Shown here: piece after piece, positions 1 to 11,888 of the stretch
Layout of the letters: every line of letters starts with the position of its first letter
Position numbering within the stretch: the stretch's first letter is position 1
Assembly: GCF_003462685.1 (NCBI RefSeq)
Contig: NZ_QRVE01000001.1
Location: 62,001 to 126,000, forward strand
Length of the DNA: 64,000 bases
Source of the DNA: Collinsella sp. AF23-4AC
GTDB taxonomy: Bacteria > Actinomycetota > Coriobacteriia > Coriobacteriales > Coriobacteriaceae
Direction: 5' to 3'
Program-made: the position numbers and the translations under genes
Notes under the pieces: model-generated
Told to the model about the DNA's origin: nothing
The model's database searches: none
The model's input: the letters and a program-made list of their open reading frames with translations, nothing else

Positions 1-546
1 GTCGGTGCAAAAACCGTGCGTGCCCAGCGTGCCATCATCGGTGCACACGTTAACCGTGGCGCCCAGCGCGCGGAACTCATCGACACCCACGGCCTTGGAA
101 GCGGTGCCAAAGCCCAGGCAAACGTCGACATCCACGCCCTGCTCGACAAGCTTGCCAGCGAGGCAGAGCACGGGCGGAACGCCGATGCCGCCCGCCACGA
201 GCAGTGCCTTCCTGGTGCCCTCGGGAACAAGCCAGCCGCGGCCGCCAGGGCCCAACAGGTTGGACTTGGAGCCGGGGGCCATCTGCGACAGACGACGGGT
301 GTCGTCGCCCACGACGGCGTACCACAGCTCGACGGTACCGGCCTGGGCGTCGGCGCGATAGAAGCTCAGGGGCACGCGAAGCAGCGAGGACGCATCGCCG
401 GGCACGGCGATGTTCACAAACTGACCGGGCTTGAGCGCACTTGCAAGCTTGGGGGCCGAGATGACGAGCGAGAAGATGCCGTCGGCGATCTCCTGGTTCG
501 AGACGACCTCGAAGTCGTGCATGCGTGCAGTGGAAGGTGTGAGCAT
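1..546 (-). CDS. pyrK: Dihydroorotate dehydrogenase electron-transfer subunit PyrK (3' end outside window)
   Basis: Flavin/iron-sulfur subunit that passes electrons from the class 1B dihydroorotate dehydrogenase PyrD to NAD+ in UMP synthesis. The frame is open from ATG 546 to the window edge (182 codons). A ferredoxin-reductase fold is visible: the FAD-binding stretch RVPLSFYRAD, the glycine-rich GPGGRG loop and the NAD-binding VAGGIGVPP motif. The C-terminal cysteines that should bind a 2Fe-2S cluster lie outside the window, so its completeness cannot be judged. The start is supported by a GGAG about 7 nt upstream; an internal ATG at 522 is an alternative. It follows pyrC by about 90 nt on the same strand, last visible gene of the pyr operon; pyrD is expected next. 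Confident call. Confidence 0.9.
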   Translation of the reverse strand, partial: MLTPSTARMHDFEVVSNQEIADGIFSLVISAPKLASALKPGQFVNIAVPGDASSLLRVPLSFYRADAQAGTVELWYAVVGDDTRRLSQMAPGSKSNLLGPGGRGWLVPEGTRKALLVAGGIGVPPVLCLAGKLVEQGVDVDVCLGFGTASKAVGVDEFRALGATVNVCTDDGTLGTHGFCTD

Positions 547-593
547 AGACGCTCCAATCCCCCATGCGATTGCATGGTCAAAACGAACAGAAA

Positions 594-618
594 GCGCGGC
601 ACCGCAAGGGCACCGCGC
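594..618 (-). terminator. Hairpin between pyrC and pyrK
   Basis: On the minus strand a 10-bp stem (arms starting GCGCGG and ending CCGCGC, two G-U pairs, loop CTTGC) is followed by a T-rich but interrupted tract. It could reduce transcription into pyrK or be an mRNA processing/stability structure. The T tract is too broken to call a strong terminator. A second perfect 6-bp hairpin (CCATGC/GCATGG) lies at 559-574, just before the pyrK ribosome binding site. Confidence 0.4.
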
Positions 619-638
619 ACAAAAGCGATAAGGCTATG

Positions 639-1911
639 CTAGCAGATGCAGCCGTCGGCGAGCGTCTGCTTACCGCCGACAAACACATCGGTGGCACGAC
701 CGGTAAGCGTGCGGCCGGCAAAACCGGAGTTCTCGGCGCGCGACTCGTAACCGTCCTCGCCGACCGTCCAGGTGGCAGAGGGGTCGAACACGGTCAGGTC
801 GGCAACGGAGCCCGCCTTGACCTGAACCTGGTCGAGGCCCAGGATCTCACGCGGCTTGATGGCCATGAGCTCGACCATGCGGCCCACGCTCATCTTGCCC
901 GTGTTGACCAGCTCGGTGAGCACAAGTGACAGCGAGGTCTCGAGGCCGATCATGCCAAAGGGCGCAAGCTCGAACTCGCGGGCCTTCTCCCACGGGGTGT
1001 GGGGAGCGTGATCGGTGACGATAGCGTCGACGGTGCCGTCGATGACGCCCTGACGGATGGCCTCGGCATCCTCCTCGGTACGCAGCGGCGGATTGACCTT
1101 GAGCGAGGTGTTGTAGGTCTCGTCCAGGTCGTTCTCGGTCAGGAACATGTGGTGCGGGGTGGCCTCGCAGGTAACCTGAACGCCAGCGGCCTTACCGGCA
1201 CGCACGATCTCCAGACCATGGGCGGTGGAGATGTGCTGGATGTGCAGCTTGGCACCGGTCAGCTTGGCGATCTCGATGTCGCGGGCGATCTGGAGCTCCT
1301 CGCCGGCAGCCGGCCAACCCTCGAGGGCCAGACGGGTCGAGACCTTGCCCTCGTTGATCTGGCCGTGGCCGACCAGGTCCTCGTCCTGGCAGTGGCTCAT
1401 GAAGACCTTGCCGAACATCTTGCCGTAGTCCATGCAGCGACGGAGCATGCCCGCGCCCTGCACGCCGCGACCGTCATCGGTGAAGGCGACGGCGCCGTGG
1501 GCGACCATATCGCCCATCTCGGACATGGCCTCGCCCTTAAGACCGCGGGTCATGGCGCCCGACGGATAGACGCGGCAGTGGCCGACCTCGGCAGCGCGGG
1601 ACTTGACGAACTCCACGACAGTGCCGTTATCGGTGACGGGATCGGTGTTGGGCATGGCGCACACGCCGGTAAAGCCGCCCTTGGCAGCTGCGCGGGTGCC
1701 GCTCTCGATGTCCTCTTTGACCTCGTAGCCGGGCTCGCGAAGGTGAACGTGCATGTCCACCAGGCCGGGGACGAGGTACTTGCCGGAAAGGTCGCGGACC
1801 TCGGCCCCCTCGACGGCGAGATTCTCGCCGACCTCGGCGATCTTGTCGCCGTCAATCAGGACGTCAACGACACCGTCAAGCTCGACGGACGGGTCGACGA
1901 CGTGGGCATTC

Positions 1912-1928
<17 letters not shown>
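639..1928 (-). CDS. pyrC: Dihydroorotase
   Basis: Zinc amidohydrolase that cyclises N-carbamoyl-aspartate to dihydroorotate, third step of UMP synthesis. About 429 aa, the usual length of the bacterial class I (Bacillus-like) enzyme. Metal ligands and substrate loop are visible in DMHVHLREPG (residues about 59-68), and the late metal/catalytic region in IVTDHAPH (about residue 305). ATG 1928 is chosen because GGAGGT sits 7 nt upstream; an in-frame ATG at 1943 lacks such a site. The start overlaps the end of pyrB by 17 nt, so the two are probably translationally coupled. Neighbours pyrR, pyrB and pyrK confirm the pathway. Confidence 0.97.
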
Positions 1929-3600
<1,672 letters not shown>

Positions 3601-3833
3601 GTGTAGCCAACCTCGAGCTTAATTGCGAGCATAAATACAGAACAATCCGTAAACGGGCGCAGGCGCTCCATAAACCTATATATATTTGTGGGACGAGCTT
3701 GAAAACCTTGTTGCGAGCTGGCATAATCCCCTCTGCTGCACGCAAATCGGATCTACGTCCAGGGCCGTGGCGTGAGCACTATCGCCAAAAGAGGAATATC
3801 TCTGTGTAGATTACGCACAGGGAGCTGCTTCTG

Positions 3834-3842
3834 TGCTATAGT
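3834..3842 (+). promoter_or_regulatory. rpmB promoter, extended -10
   Basis: TGCTATAGT: an extended -10 (TGC directly before TATAGT) 55 nt upstream of the rpmB ATG. No good -35 hexamer is seen at 16-18 nt, which fits an extended -10 promoter. Confidence 0.55.
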
Positions 3843-3896
3843 TCAGGCTTGTTTGTTAACGCGACATGTTCGTTTGTCGCCCAAGGAGGGTCAGTT

Positions 3897-4085
3897 ATGT
3901 CCAAAGTTTGCGAAGTTTGCGGTAAGCACCCCGTTGCCGGTCGCTCCATCAGCCACTCTCACCGCGTCACCAACCGTAAGTTCCGCCCCAACATCCAGCG
4001 CGTCTACGTCGTTGTCGATGGTCACCGTCGCAAGATGAACGTTTGCTCCACCTGCCTCAAGTCTGGCAAGGTTGCGCGCTCCTAA
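3897..4085 (+). CDS. rpmB: 50S ribosomal protein L28
   Basis: Large-subunit ribosomal protein, 62 aa, the usual length for bL28. It keeps paired cysteines (CEVCGK near the N-terminus and CSTCLK near the C-terminus), so it is the zinc-binding C+ form. ATG 3897 is chosen over upstream in-frame codons because AAGGAGGG sits 6-7 nt before it. It stands alone between its own extended -10 promoter and a strong terminator, transcribed away from the pyr operon. Very high lysine/arginine content fits an rRNA-binding protein. Confidence 0.97.
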   Translation: MSKVCEVCGKHPVAGRSISHSHRVTNRKFRPNIQRVYVVVDGHRRKMNVCSTCLKSGKVARS

Positions 4086-4153
4086 ATAAGGTCTTACCAA
4101 CAAGTACCTCGGACTCTCCGGGTCAAAGACCTCGCGTTCATATAGAACTTACC

Positions 4154-4186
4154 AAAGGCGCCCTCCCCTACGGAGGGCGCCTTTTT
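4154..4186 (+). terminator. rpmB terminator
   Basis: Perfect stem AAAGGCGCCCTCC / GGAGGGCGCCTTT with a 5-base loop, ending in five T. It lies 70 nt after the rpmB stop; the left end of the mobile element starts 3 nt beyond. Confidence 0.9.
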
Positions 4187-4189
4187 GCA

Positions 4190-4240
4190 CTCATTGGGGA
4201 ATGACTTACATGAGTGTTTTCACGCATTGGGGACAGACAT
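4190..4240 (+). repeat. Left REP-like end of element 1
   Basis: 51 bp, inverted copy of 5187-5237. It contains ATGAGTG-TTTT-CACGCAT (7-bp stem with one mismatch) followed by TTGGGGACAGACAT. A second, decayed copy of the GGGGA motif lies at its outer edge. Confidence 0.8.
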
Positions 4241-4281
4241 GGCGCACGCAAGCGGCACACCGACTGGCTCCGGCCCCTGCC

Positions 4282-5058
4282 TCACGCTGCATCCTTCCAG
4301 CCTGCAGTTGCCTTGGTCACACTCGTGGCGCCGATACCGGTGATACGAGCAATTTGCTTGACCGTGAGATGCGCCCGCCTGAGCCTCAGCAGACACGCAT
4401 CACGTTCGGGGCGAGGCAGGGCCTTGAGCAGCGCAGGATCTATGCTGAGCAGGACTTCGCGCGCAACGGAAAGAGCGTCCTCATCGGGGATCCGTCGACG
4501 CGGAAGAATCTCCACTGACCAAATACGCCCGGCAACTTCCTTAAGATGCTCGCAATAGCGACGAGATCCCCCGACAATATCGAGCATAGGGGCCGCATCA
4601 CAGATGTCAAAGGGATCGTAGCCCAGCTGATATGCCTTGAAGCTTGACCAGCGATACGCCTCGAGCGAGTCGAGCGCACCTTTCACGGGATTGAGATGGA
4701 TATAATCGAGCAGCTGCACCGCCTGCGTGTCCGACTCAACCGCAACACGCGAATAGCGATTGTCAAACAGATGACCCGTTCTTCCCGTTTTCCCATTGAA
4801 ATACTTAGCATACGCCGTCAGTGCGCACTGCATTGCCTTTGAAAGGTTGTCATATGGGTCATCAACCATCAAATGGAAGTGGTTGTCCATAAGGCACCAA
4901 GCCAACACCGCCACTTTTAGGCGAGCAAACCTGTCCGAGATATCCGATAAGAAACGATATCGGTCAGAATCATCTTCAAAAATAATCTGCTTGGAGTTGC
5001 CACGGTCAAAGACGTGGTAATAGCCGGTGAGCGAAACGGCGCGGGCGCATCGGGGCAT
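4282..5058 (-). CDS. REP-associated tyrosine transposase (Y1 family)
   Basis: About 258 aa of the IS200/RAYT group, which cut and join single-stranded DNA at hairpins with an HUH pair and one tyrosine. The HUH motif is HFH in WCLMDNHFHLMVDD, and the later YIHLNPVKG and RWSSF blocks are typical of RAYT proteins. The extreme C-terminus (LTVKQIARITGIGATSVTKA) resembles a helix-turn-helix that could read the linked repeat. ATG 5058 is chosen because AGGAGAG is 4 nt upstream; an ATG at 5073 is less likely. It is flanked by 51-bp inverted repeats, giving a complete element. Intact frame, so possibly active. Confidence 0.88.
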   Translation of the reverse strand: MPRCARAVSLTGYYHVFDRGNSKQIIFEDDSDRYRFLSDISDRFARLKVAVLAWCLMDNHFHLMVDDPYDNLSKAMQCALTAYAKYFNGKTGRTGHLFDNRYSRVAVESDTQAVQLLDYIHLNPVKGALDSLEAYRWSSFKAYQLGYDPFDICDAAPMLDIVGGSRRYCEHLKEVAGRIWSVEILPRRRIPDEDALSVAREVLLSIDPALLKALPRPERDACLLRLRRAHLTVKQIARITGIGATSVTKATAGWKDAA

Positions 5059-5186
5059 AATCTCTCCTTTCAAAACTGAACAGGCAACACCTAAAAGGAG
5101 AGAAGGAACGCGAAATGCTGAGCCTGTGACCTATTTATATCCAATGAGCGGCATAAACAGGTCCAGAACGGCAAAATGACAAAACG

Positions 5187-5237
5187 ATGTCTGTCCCCAA
5201 TGAGTGAAAGCACTCATGTAAGTCTGTCCCTAATGAG
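5187..5237 (-). repeat. Right REP-like end of element 1
   Basis: 51 bp, inverted copy of 4190-4240. Here the internal hairpin is perfect (ATGAGTG-CTTT-CACTCAT), followed by TTGGGGACAGACAT and bounded by a second GGGACAGACTT copy. Confidence 0.8.
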
Positions 5238-5268
5238 CGGGGCGATGCACTGGCAGATAGTTTTAGTT

Positions 5269-5296
5269 AAAACGCTTCAGTTTATTGAAGCGTTTT
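5269..5296. promoter_or_regulatory. Perfect inverted repeat upstream of adhE
   Basis: AAAACGCTTCA / TGAAGCGTTTT, an 11-bp perfect palindrome with a 6-base spacer, 45-75 bp upstream of the probable adhE -10. It could be an operator for an adhE regulator or a bidirectional terminator hairpin (A/T runs flank the stem). It does not match the Rex consensus half-site TTGTGAA. Confidence 0.5.
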
Positions 5297-5340
5297 AGTA
5301 TGCCTTTTACGGGAATCTTGCCGTTCGCCGAATAATTTCT

Positions 5341-5349
5341 TGCTATCAT
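5341..5349 (+). promoter_or_regulatory. adhE promoter, extended -10
   Basis: TGCTATCAT, 40 nt before the adhE start and preceded by an AT-rich stretch. A TTGCCG lies 20 nt upstream of the -10, too far to be a standard -35. The 5059-5389 gap otherwise holds the right end of the mobile element and the 11-bp palindrome. Confidence 0.55.
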
Positions 5350-5389
5350 GCAAGTCGTAGGGTAAATCTCCGATCGCAAGGAGACACAA

Positions 5390-8038
5390 ATGGTGAAAAA
5401 GTCACCGGAAAACACTACTCCCGCAATTGTGGACAACGTAGAGGCGCTTGAGGCTAAGCTCGCTCAGATGCGAGAGGCCCAGGCGCTTTTTGCTACGTAC
5501 ACGCAGGAGCAGGTCGACAAGATCTTCTATGAGGCCGCCATGGCCGCCAACAAGGCTCGTATCCCGTTGGCGAAGATGGCCATCGAGGAGACCGGCCGCG
5601 GCGTTCTTGAGGACAAGGTCATCAAGAACCACTACGCCGCAGAGTACATCTACAACGCTTACAAGAACACCAAGACCTGTGGCGTTCTGGAGCGCGACGA
5701 GGCTTACGGCATCACCAAGATCGCCGAGCCCATCGGCATCGTGGGCGCCGTCATCCCGACGACCAACCCCACCTCCACCGCGATCTTCAAGACTCTGATC
5801 AGCCTGAAGACCCGCAACGGCATCATCATCTCCCCGCACCCGGCAGCCGCCAAGTGCACCATCGCCGCCGCCAAGCTCGTGCTTGACGCCGCCGTCAAGG
5901 CCGGCGCCCCCGAGGGCATCATCGGCTGGGTCGATGTCCCCTCCATCGAGCTGACCAACATGGTCATGCGCGACGTCGACATCATCCTCGCCACCGGTGG
6001 CCCGGGCATGGTCAAGGCCGCCTACTCCTCGGGCAAGCCCGCCCTGGGCGTTGGCGCCGGTAACACCCCGGTCGTCATCGACGACACCGCCGACGTGCTG
6101 CTCGCCGTCAACTCCATCATCCACTCCAAGACCTTCGACAACGGCATGATCTGCGCTTCCGAGCAGTCCGTGACCGTCATCGACACCATCTATGACCAGG
6201 TTAAGGCCGAGTTCCAGAAGCGCGGCTGCTACTTCGTCAAGCAGGGTGCCGAGATGGAGGCACTGCGTGCCGCCATGTTCAAGAATGGCGCCCTCGATCA
6301 CCGCATCCCCGGCATGGCTGCTGCCAAGATCGCTGAGCTCGCCGGCATCGAGGTTCCCGCCAAGACCAAGATCCTGATCGCCGAGGTCACCTCCACCGAC
6401 CCCGCCAAGGAGGAGTTCTCCCACGAGAAGCTCTCCCCGGTCCTGGCCATGTATCACGCCAAGGACTTCCAGGAGGCCGTCGACAAGGCCGAGCACCTGG
6501 TGCTCGCCGGTGGCCCGGGCCACACCGCCTCTCTGTACGTGCACCCCGCCCAGGCCGAGAAGATCAGCCTGTTCGAGCACGTCATGAAGGCCTGCCGTAT
6601 CGTCATCAACACCCCGTCCTCGCACGGCGGCATCGGTGACCTGTACAACTTTGGCATGAAGCCGTCTCTGACCCTGGGCTGCGGCTCCTGGGGCGGCAAC
6701 TCCGTCTCCGAGAACGTTGGGGTGAAGCACTTGATCAACGTTAAGACTGTGGCCGAGCGCCGTGAGAACATGCTGTGGTTCCGCGCTCCCGAGAAGGTCT
6801 ACTTCAAGAAGGGTTCCACGCCCGTCGCCCTCGACGAGCTCGGTACCGTCATGGGCAAGAAGCGCGCCTTCATCGTCACCGACCAGTTCCTCTTCAAGAA
6901 TGGCAACACCCGCGCCATCGAGGCCAAGCTCGACGAGATGGGCATCGCCCACGACTGCTTCTACGACGTCGAGCCCGATCCGTCGCTGCAGTGCGCACGT
7001 CGCGGCGCCAAGCAGATGGCTCTCTTTGAGCCGGACGTCATCATCGCCGTCGGCGGTGGCTCCGCTATGGACGCCGGCAAGATCATGTGGATGATGTACG
7101 AGCACCCCGAGTGCAAGTTTGAGGACATGGCCATGGACTTCATGGACATCCGCAAGCGTATCTTCACTTTCCCCGAGATGGGCAAGAAGGCCTACTTCGT
7201 CGCCGTCCCGACCTCTTCGGGTACCGGCTCCGAGTGCACGCCGTTCGCCATCATCACCGACAAGGAGACCGGCATCAAGTGGCCGCTCGCCGACTACGCG
7301 CTGCTCCCCAACATGGCTATCGTCGACGCCGACAACTGCATGACCGCCCCGCGCGGCCTGACCGCTGCCTCCGGCATCGACGTCATGACCCACGCCATCG
7401 AGTCCTACGTCTCCATCATGGCTTCCGACTACACCAAGGGCCTCTCCGAGCGCGCTGCTAAGCTCGTCTTCGAGAACCTGCCCTCCAGCTTCACGAACGG
7501 CGCCAAGGACCCGCATGCCCGCGAGGAGATGCACAACGCCTCTTGCATGGCCGGTATGGCCTTCGCCAACGCCTTCCTGGGCCTCAACCACTCCATGGCT
7601 CACAAGCTCGGCGCCTTCCATCACCTGCCCCACGGCCTCGCCAACGCCGTCATCCTGACCCGCGTTATGCGCTACAACGCCGCCGAGGCTCCCGTCAAGA
7701 TGGGTACCTTCTCCCAGTATCCTTACCCCAACGCGCTGCACAACTACGCCGAGATGGCCAAGTACTGCGGCATCGAGGGCAAGGACGACAAGGAGGTCTT
7801 CGAGAACTTCATCACGAAGCTCGAGGAGCTCAAGGACTTCATCGGCGTCAAGAAGACCATCGCCGACTACGGTGTTGACGAGCAGTACTTCCTCGACACC
7901 CTCGACGAGATGACCGAGCAGGCATTCAACGACCAGTGCACCGGCGCAAACCCGCGCTACCCGCTCATGAGCGAGATCAAGGAGCTCTACCTGGACGCCT
8001 ACTACGGCCGCGAGCCTCAGGACTACGCCGTCTGCTAG
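5390..8038 (+). CDS. adhE: Bifunctional acetaldehyde-CoA / alcohol dehydrogenase
   Basis: Reduces acetyl-CoA to acetaldehyde and then ethanol, re-oxidising two NADH during fermentation; the family forms long spirosome filaments. 882 aa, full length. N-terminal aldehyde dehydrogenase half: catalytic Cys255 in NGMICASEQ. C-terminal iron-dependent alcohol dehydrogenase half: NAD motif VGGGSAMDAGK, PTSSGTGSE, and the iron-ligand histidines in NHSMAHKLGAFHHLPHG (about 734-752). ATG 5390 has AAGGAGAC 7 nt upstream. Monocistronic-looking, with an extended -10 promoter and a GC-rich hairpin after the stop. Strong C-ending codon bias suggests very high expression. Confidence 0.98.
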   Translation: MVKKSPENTTPAIVDNVEALEAKLAQMREAQALFATYTQEQVDKIFYEAAMAANKARIPLAKMAIEETGRGVLEDKVIKNHYAAEYIYNAYKNTKTCGVLERDEAYGITKIAEPIGIVGAVIPTTNPTSTAIFKTLISLKTRNGIIISPHPAAAKCTIAAAKLVLDAAVKAGAPEGIIGWVDVPSIELTNMVMRDVDIILATGGPGMVKAAYSSGKPALGVGAGNTPVVIDDTADVLLAVNSIIHSKTFDNGMICASEQSVTVIDTIYDQVKAEFQKRGCYFVKQGAEMEALRAAMFKNGALDHRIPGMAAAKIAELAGIEVPAKTKILIAEVTSTDPAKEEFSHEKLSPVLAMYHAKDFQEAVDKAEHLVLAGGPGHTASLYVHPAQAEKISLFEHVMKACRIVINTPSSHGGIGDLYNFGMKPSLTLGCGSWGGNSVSENVGVKHLINVKTVAERRENMLWFRAPEKVYFKKGSTPVALDELGTVMGKKRAFIVTDQFLFKNGNTRAIEAKLDEMGIAHDCFYDVEPDPSLQCARRGAKQMALFEPDVIIAVGGGSAMDAGKIMWMMYEHPECKFEDMAMDFMDIRKRIFTFPEMGKKAYFVAVPTSSGTGSECTPFAIITDKETGIKWPLADYALLPNMAIVDADNCMTAPRGLTAASGIDVMTHAIESYVSIMASDYTKGLSERAAKLVFENLPSSFTNGAKDPHAREEMHNASCMAGMAFANAFLGLNHSMAHKLGAFHHLPHGLANAVILTRVMRYNAAEAPVKMGTFSQYPYPNALHNYAEMAKYCGIEGKDDKEVFENFITKLEELKDFIGVKKTIADYGVDEQYFLDTLDEMTEQAFNDQCTGANPRYPLMSEIKELYLDAYYGREPQDYAVC

Positions 8039-8056
8039 TTTTAGCACGGTTTTTAA

Positions 8057-8093
8057 CGGCGGGGGTGCACGGGTGTTTCACACACCCCCGCCG
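8057..8093 (+). terminator. Hairpin after adhE
   Basis: Stem CGGCGGGGGTG / CACCCCCGCCG directly after adhE. The following T content is low (TCGCTTCTATC), so it may be a leaky terminator or a 3' stabiliser with some read-through to the next gene. Confidence 0.55.
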
Positions 8094-8126
8094 TCGCTTC
8101 TATCGCATCGTTGAAAGGATGCAACC

Positions 8127-8891
8127 ATGCTGCTACCCGATTCCAAGACCGAGCTCGTCCGCCGTGGCAACAAGGTCGTTTACGACCTGGGCGACAAGAT
8201 CGTCAAGGTCTTTAACGAGACCAAGCCTGTCTCCGACGTGTTCAACGAGGCTTTGAATCTTGCCCGCATCAATGAGTGCGGCATCCGCAGCCCCAAGGCT
8301 CTCGAGGTTTCCCAGCTCGAGAACGCCAACGGCTGGGCGCTCGTGACCGAGAAGGTTCCGGGCACCACCCTTGCCGAGAAGATGACTGCCGAGCCCCAGC
8401 GCTTTGGTGAGTATCTCGAGATGTTCGTCGACCTCCAGATCGAGATCCACGGCTACACCTCCCCGCTGCTCAACCGTCAGCGCGACAAGTTCGCCCGCAT
8501 GATCGACAGCCTTGATCAGCTTAATGCCACCACGCGCTACAACCTTCAGGAGCGTCTGGACGGCATGACCAAGGAGTTCAAGGTCTGCCACGGCGACTTC
8601 AACCCCTCCAACGTCATCGTCGGCGACGACGGCCAGCTCTATGTATGCGACTGGGCACACGCCACCCAGGGCTCCCCTGCTGCCGACGTTGCCACCACCT
8701 ACCTGCTCTTCGCCCTCAACAGCAAGGATCAGGCTGAGGCCTACCTGGAGCTCTACTGCGACCGCGCCGACATGCCCATGCAGGTCGTGCGTCAGTGGAC
8801 GAGCATCGTCGCCGCTTCCGAGCTCGCTCGTAAGCGCAACGTGAACGATGAGTTCCTGAAGAACTGGATCGACGTCGTCGATTATCAGTAA
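8127..8891 (+). CDS. APH/choline-kinase family phosphotransferase
   Basis: 254-aa small-molecule kinase of the aminoglycoside phosphotransferase fold. The catalytic loop HGDFNPSN is at residues 155-162 and the metal-binding aspartate is in VCDWAHA (about 175). Substrate unknown: family members phosphorylate choline, sugars, homoserine or antibiotics, and nothing around it (adhE, proS) points to one. No sign of a resistance gene context. ATG 8127 has AAAGGAT 6 nt upstream. The 88-nt gap after adhE with a hairpin leaves open whether it is co-transcribed. A strong terminator follows. Confidence 0.85.
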   Translation: MLLPDSKTELVRRGNKVVYDLGDKIVKVFNETKPVSDVFNEALNLARINECGIRSPKALEVSQLENANGWALVTEKVPGTTLAEKMTAEPQRFGEYLEMFVDLQIEIHGYTSPLLNRQRDKFARMIDSLDQLNATTRYNLQERLDGMTKEFKVCHGDFNPSNVIVGDDGQLYVCDWAHATQGSPAADVATTYLLFALNSKDQAEAYLELYCDRADMPMQVVRQWTSIVAASELARKRNVNDEFLKNWIDVVDYQ

Positions 8892-8929
8892 TATCTGAGC
8901 GATTTATTTCGCATCGGAGGCACAAAGGG

Positions 8930-8962
8930 AAACCCCACAGCTCGAATGGGCTGTGGGGTTTT
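8930..8962 (+). terminator. Terminator after the APH-family gene
   Basis: AAACCCCACAG / CTGTGGGGTTT stem with a 10-base loop, then TTCCTTTT. Confidence 0.85.
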
Positions 8963-8991
8963 CCTTTTAGATATCGAGGATGCCACAAGAT

Positions 8992-9040
8992 AAAAGGACG
9001 GCCCCACATCTCCCCGATCTGGAGAAATGCGGGGCCGTCC
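8992..9040 (-). terminator. proS terminator
   Basis: On the minus strand GGACGGCCCC pairs with GGGGCCGTCC around a loop holding a smaller CTCC/GGAG hairpin; it ends in TTTT. It closes the long pyrH-to-proS run. Confidence 0.85.
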
Positions 9041-9070
9041 CGTATATCGAACTACAAGCGAAATCGTCGA

Positions 9071-10792
<1,722 letters not shown>

Positions 10793-11875
10793 TTATTTCT
10801 CCTCAATTAGTTTGTCGACCTCGGCCATAAGCGCGTCGACAATTTGATCCTCAGCTACTTTACCAATGATCTGGCCATGCGAAAAGAGCAAGGCCTGACC
10901 ACGTCCGCAAGCAACGCCCAGGTCGGCATCAGAAGCCTCACCGGGGCCATTAACGGCACATCCCATGACGGCAATCGAAAGCGGCGCGGCATAGTTCTTA
11001 AGCCGCTCGGTGACCTCCTCGGCGATGGGAATCAGGTTAACCTGGCAGCGGGCGCACGTGGGGCAAGAGACAATCTCGGGACCACGGCGACGCAGGCCCA
11101 GTGACTGCAAAATTCCCCAGGCGACCGGCGGCTCCTCAACCGGATCGGCCGTGAGCGACACACGCATGGTGTCACCGATGCCTTCGGAAAGCAAGATACC
11201 CAAGCCTACAGAGCTCTTGATGGTGCCCTGAAGCTTGGTCCCCGCCTCCGTCACGCCCAGGTGGAGCGGAACATGCGGTATCTCGCGCGACAGGGCGCGA
11301 TAGGTATCAAGCGTCGTCTGTACGCTATGGGCCTTGGCGGATAGCACGATGTTGGTAAACCCACGGTCCTCAAAGTGCCGCACAAAGCGTTCGCTCGACA
11401 TCACGAGCTTTTCGGGCTGCGTGAGGTCGTCGCGCTCGGCGATATCCTGCTCAAGCGAACCGGCATTGACGCCGATACGAATCGCACAGCCCGCGGCACC
11501 CGCAGCATCGATCACCGCGTCAACCTTGGCCCAATCGCCGATATTGCCGGGGTTGATGCGCAGCTTAGAGGCACCAGCCTCGACAGCGCCAATGGCAAGC
11601 TTATGGTTAAAATGGATATCGGCGACGATTGGCACCGGAGACTCGGCACAAATCGTGCGAAAGCCCTCGAGCGCAGCCTCGGTAGGCACGCTCACGCGCA
11701 CGATATCGCAGCCAGCCTGCGCCAACGCGCACACTTGCGCAAGCGTTGCCTGGGCATCAGCAGTATCGGTGCAGGTCATAGACTGAACCACGACCGGAGC
11801 GCCACCACCGATCTGCACGCCGCCCACATGCACGGGGCGTGTCAACTCGCGAGGCAAAGGATGGGATAAAGACAA
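10793..11875 (-). CDS. ispG: 4-hydroxy-3-methylbut-2-en-1-yl diphosphate synthase
   Basis: 4Fe-4S enzyme of the MEP pathway that converts methylerythritol cyclodiphosphate to HMBPP. Core motifs: GGGAPVVVQSMT near the N-terminus, then cluster cysteines in CPTCARCQ and GCAVNGPGEASDADLG near the C-terminus. About 360 aa. No ATG fits the N-terminus: TTG 11875 is favoured because GGGGAG is 8 nt upstream, with GTG 11884 as alternative; the open frame continues to 12043, but that part overlaps rseP and is not family-like. Sits between rseP and proS; dxr of the same pathway is one gene upstream. Confidence 0.93.
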   Translation of the reverse strand: MSLSHPLPRELTRPVHVGGVQIGGGAPVVVQSMTCTDTADAQATLAQVCALAQAGCDIVRVSVPTEAALEGFRTICAESPVPIVADIHFNHKLAIGAVEAGASKLRINPGNIGDWAKVDAVIDAAGAAGCAIRIGVNAGSLEQDIAERDDLTQPEKLVMSSERFVRHFEDRGFTNIVLSAKAHSVQTTLDTYRALSREIPHVPLHLGVTEAGTKLQGTIKSSVGLGILLSEGIGDTMRVSLTADPVEEPPVAWGILQSLGLRRRGPEIVSCPTCARCQVNLIPIAEEVTERLKNYAAPLSIAVMGCAVNGPGEASDADLGVACGRGQALLFSHGQIIGKVAEDQIVDALMAEVDKLIEEK

Positions 11876-11888
11876 TCCAAACACTCCC

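Larger units (their letters stand above)
4190..5237. mobile_element. REP-associated Y1 transposase element with 51-bp inverted ends
   Basis: A 1,048-bp unit made of one transposase gene (minus strand) bounded by imperfect 51-bp inverted repeats (4190-4240 and 5187-5237, 5 mismatches). It sits between the rpmB terminator and the adhE promoter and disrupts neither. Each end can fold into a hairpin followed by the motif TTGGGGACAGACAT, as expected for REP sequences recognised by their linked transposase. Whether it moves by itself or is domesticated cannot be told from one copy. Confidence 0.75.

Noticed and set aside
5402..8047. 881-codon open frame antisense to adhE
   Set aside because: Product of strong C/G third-position bias in adhE: low-complexity Val/Leu/Gly/Asp-rich translation, no ribosome binding site, no family resemblance.
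8127..8891. Antibiotic resistance kinase
   Set aside because: The APH fold alone does not define substrate; there is no mobile or resistance context, so only the family name is given.
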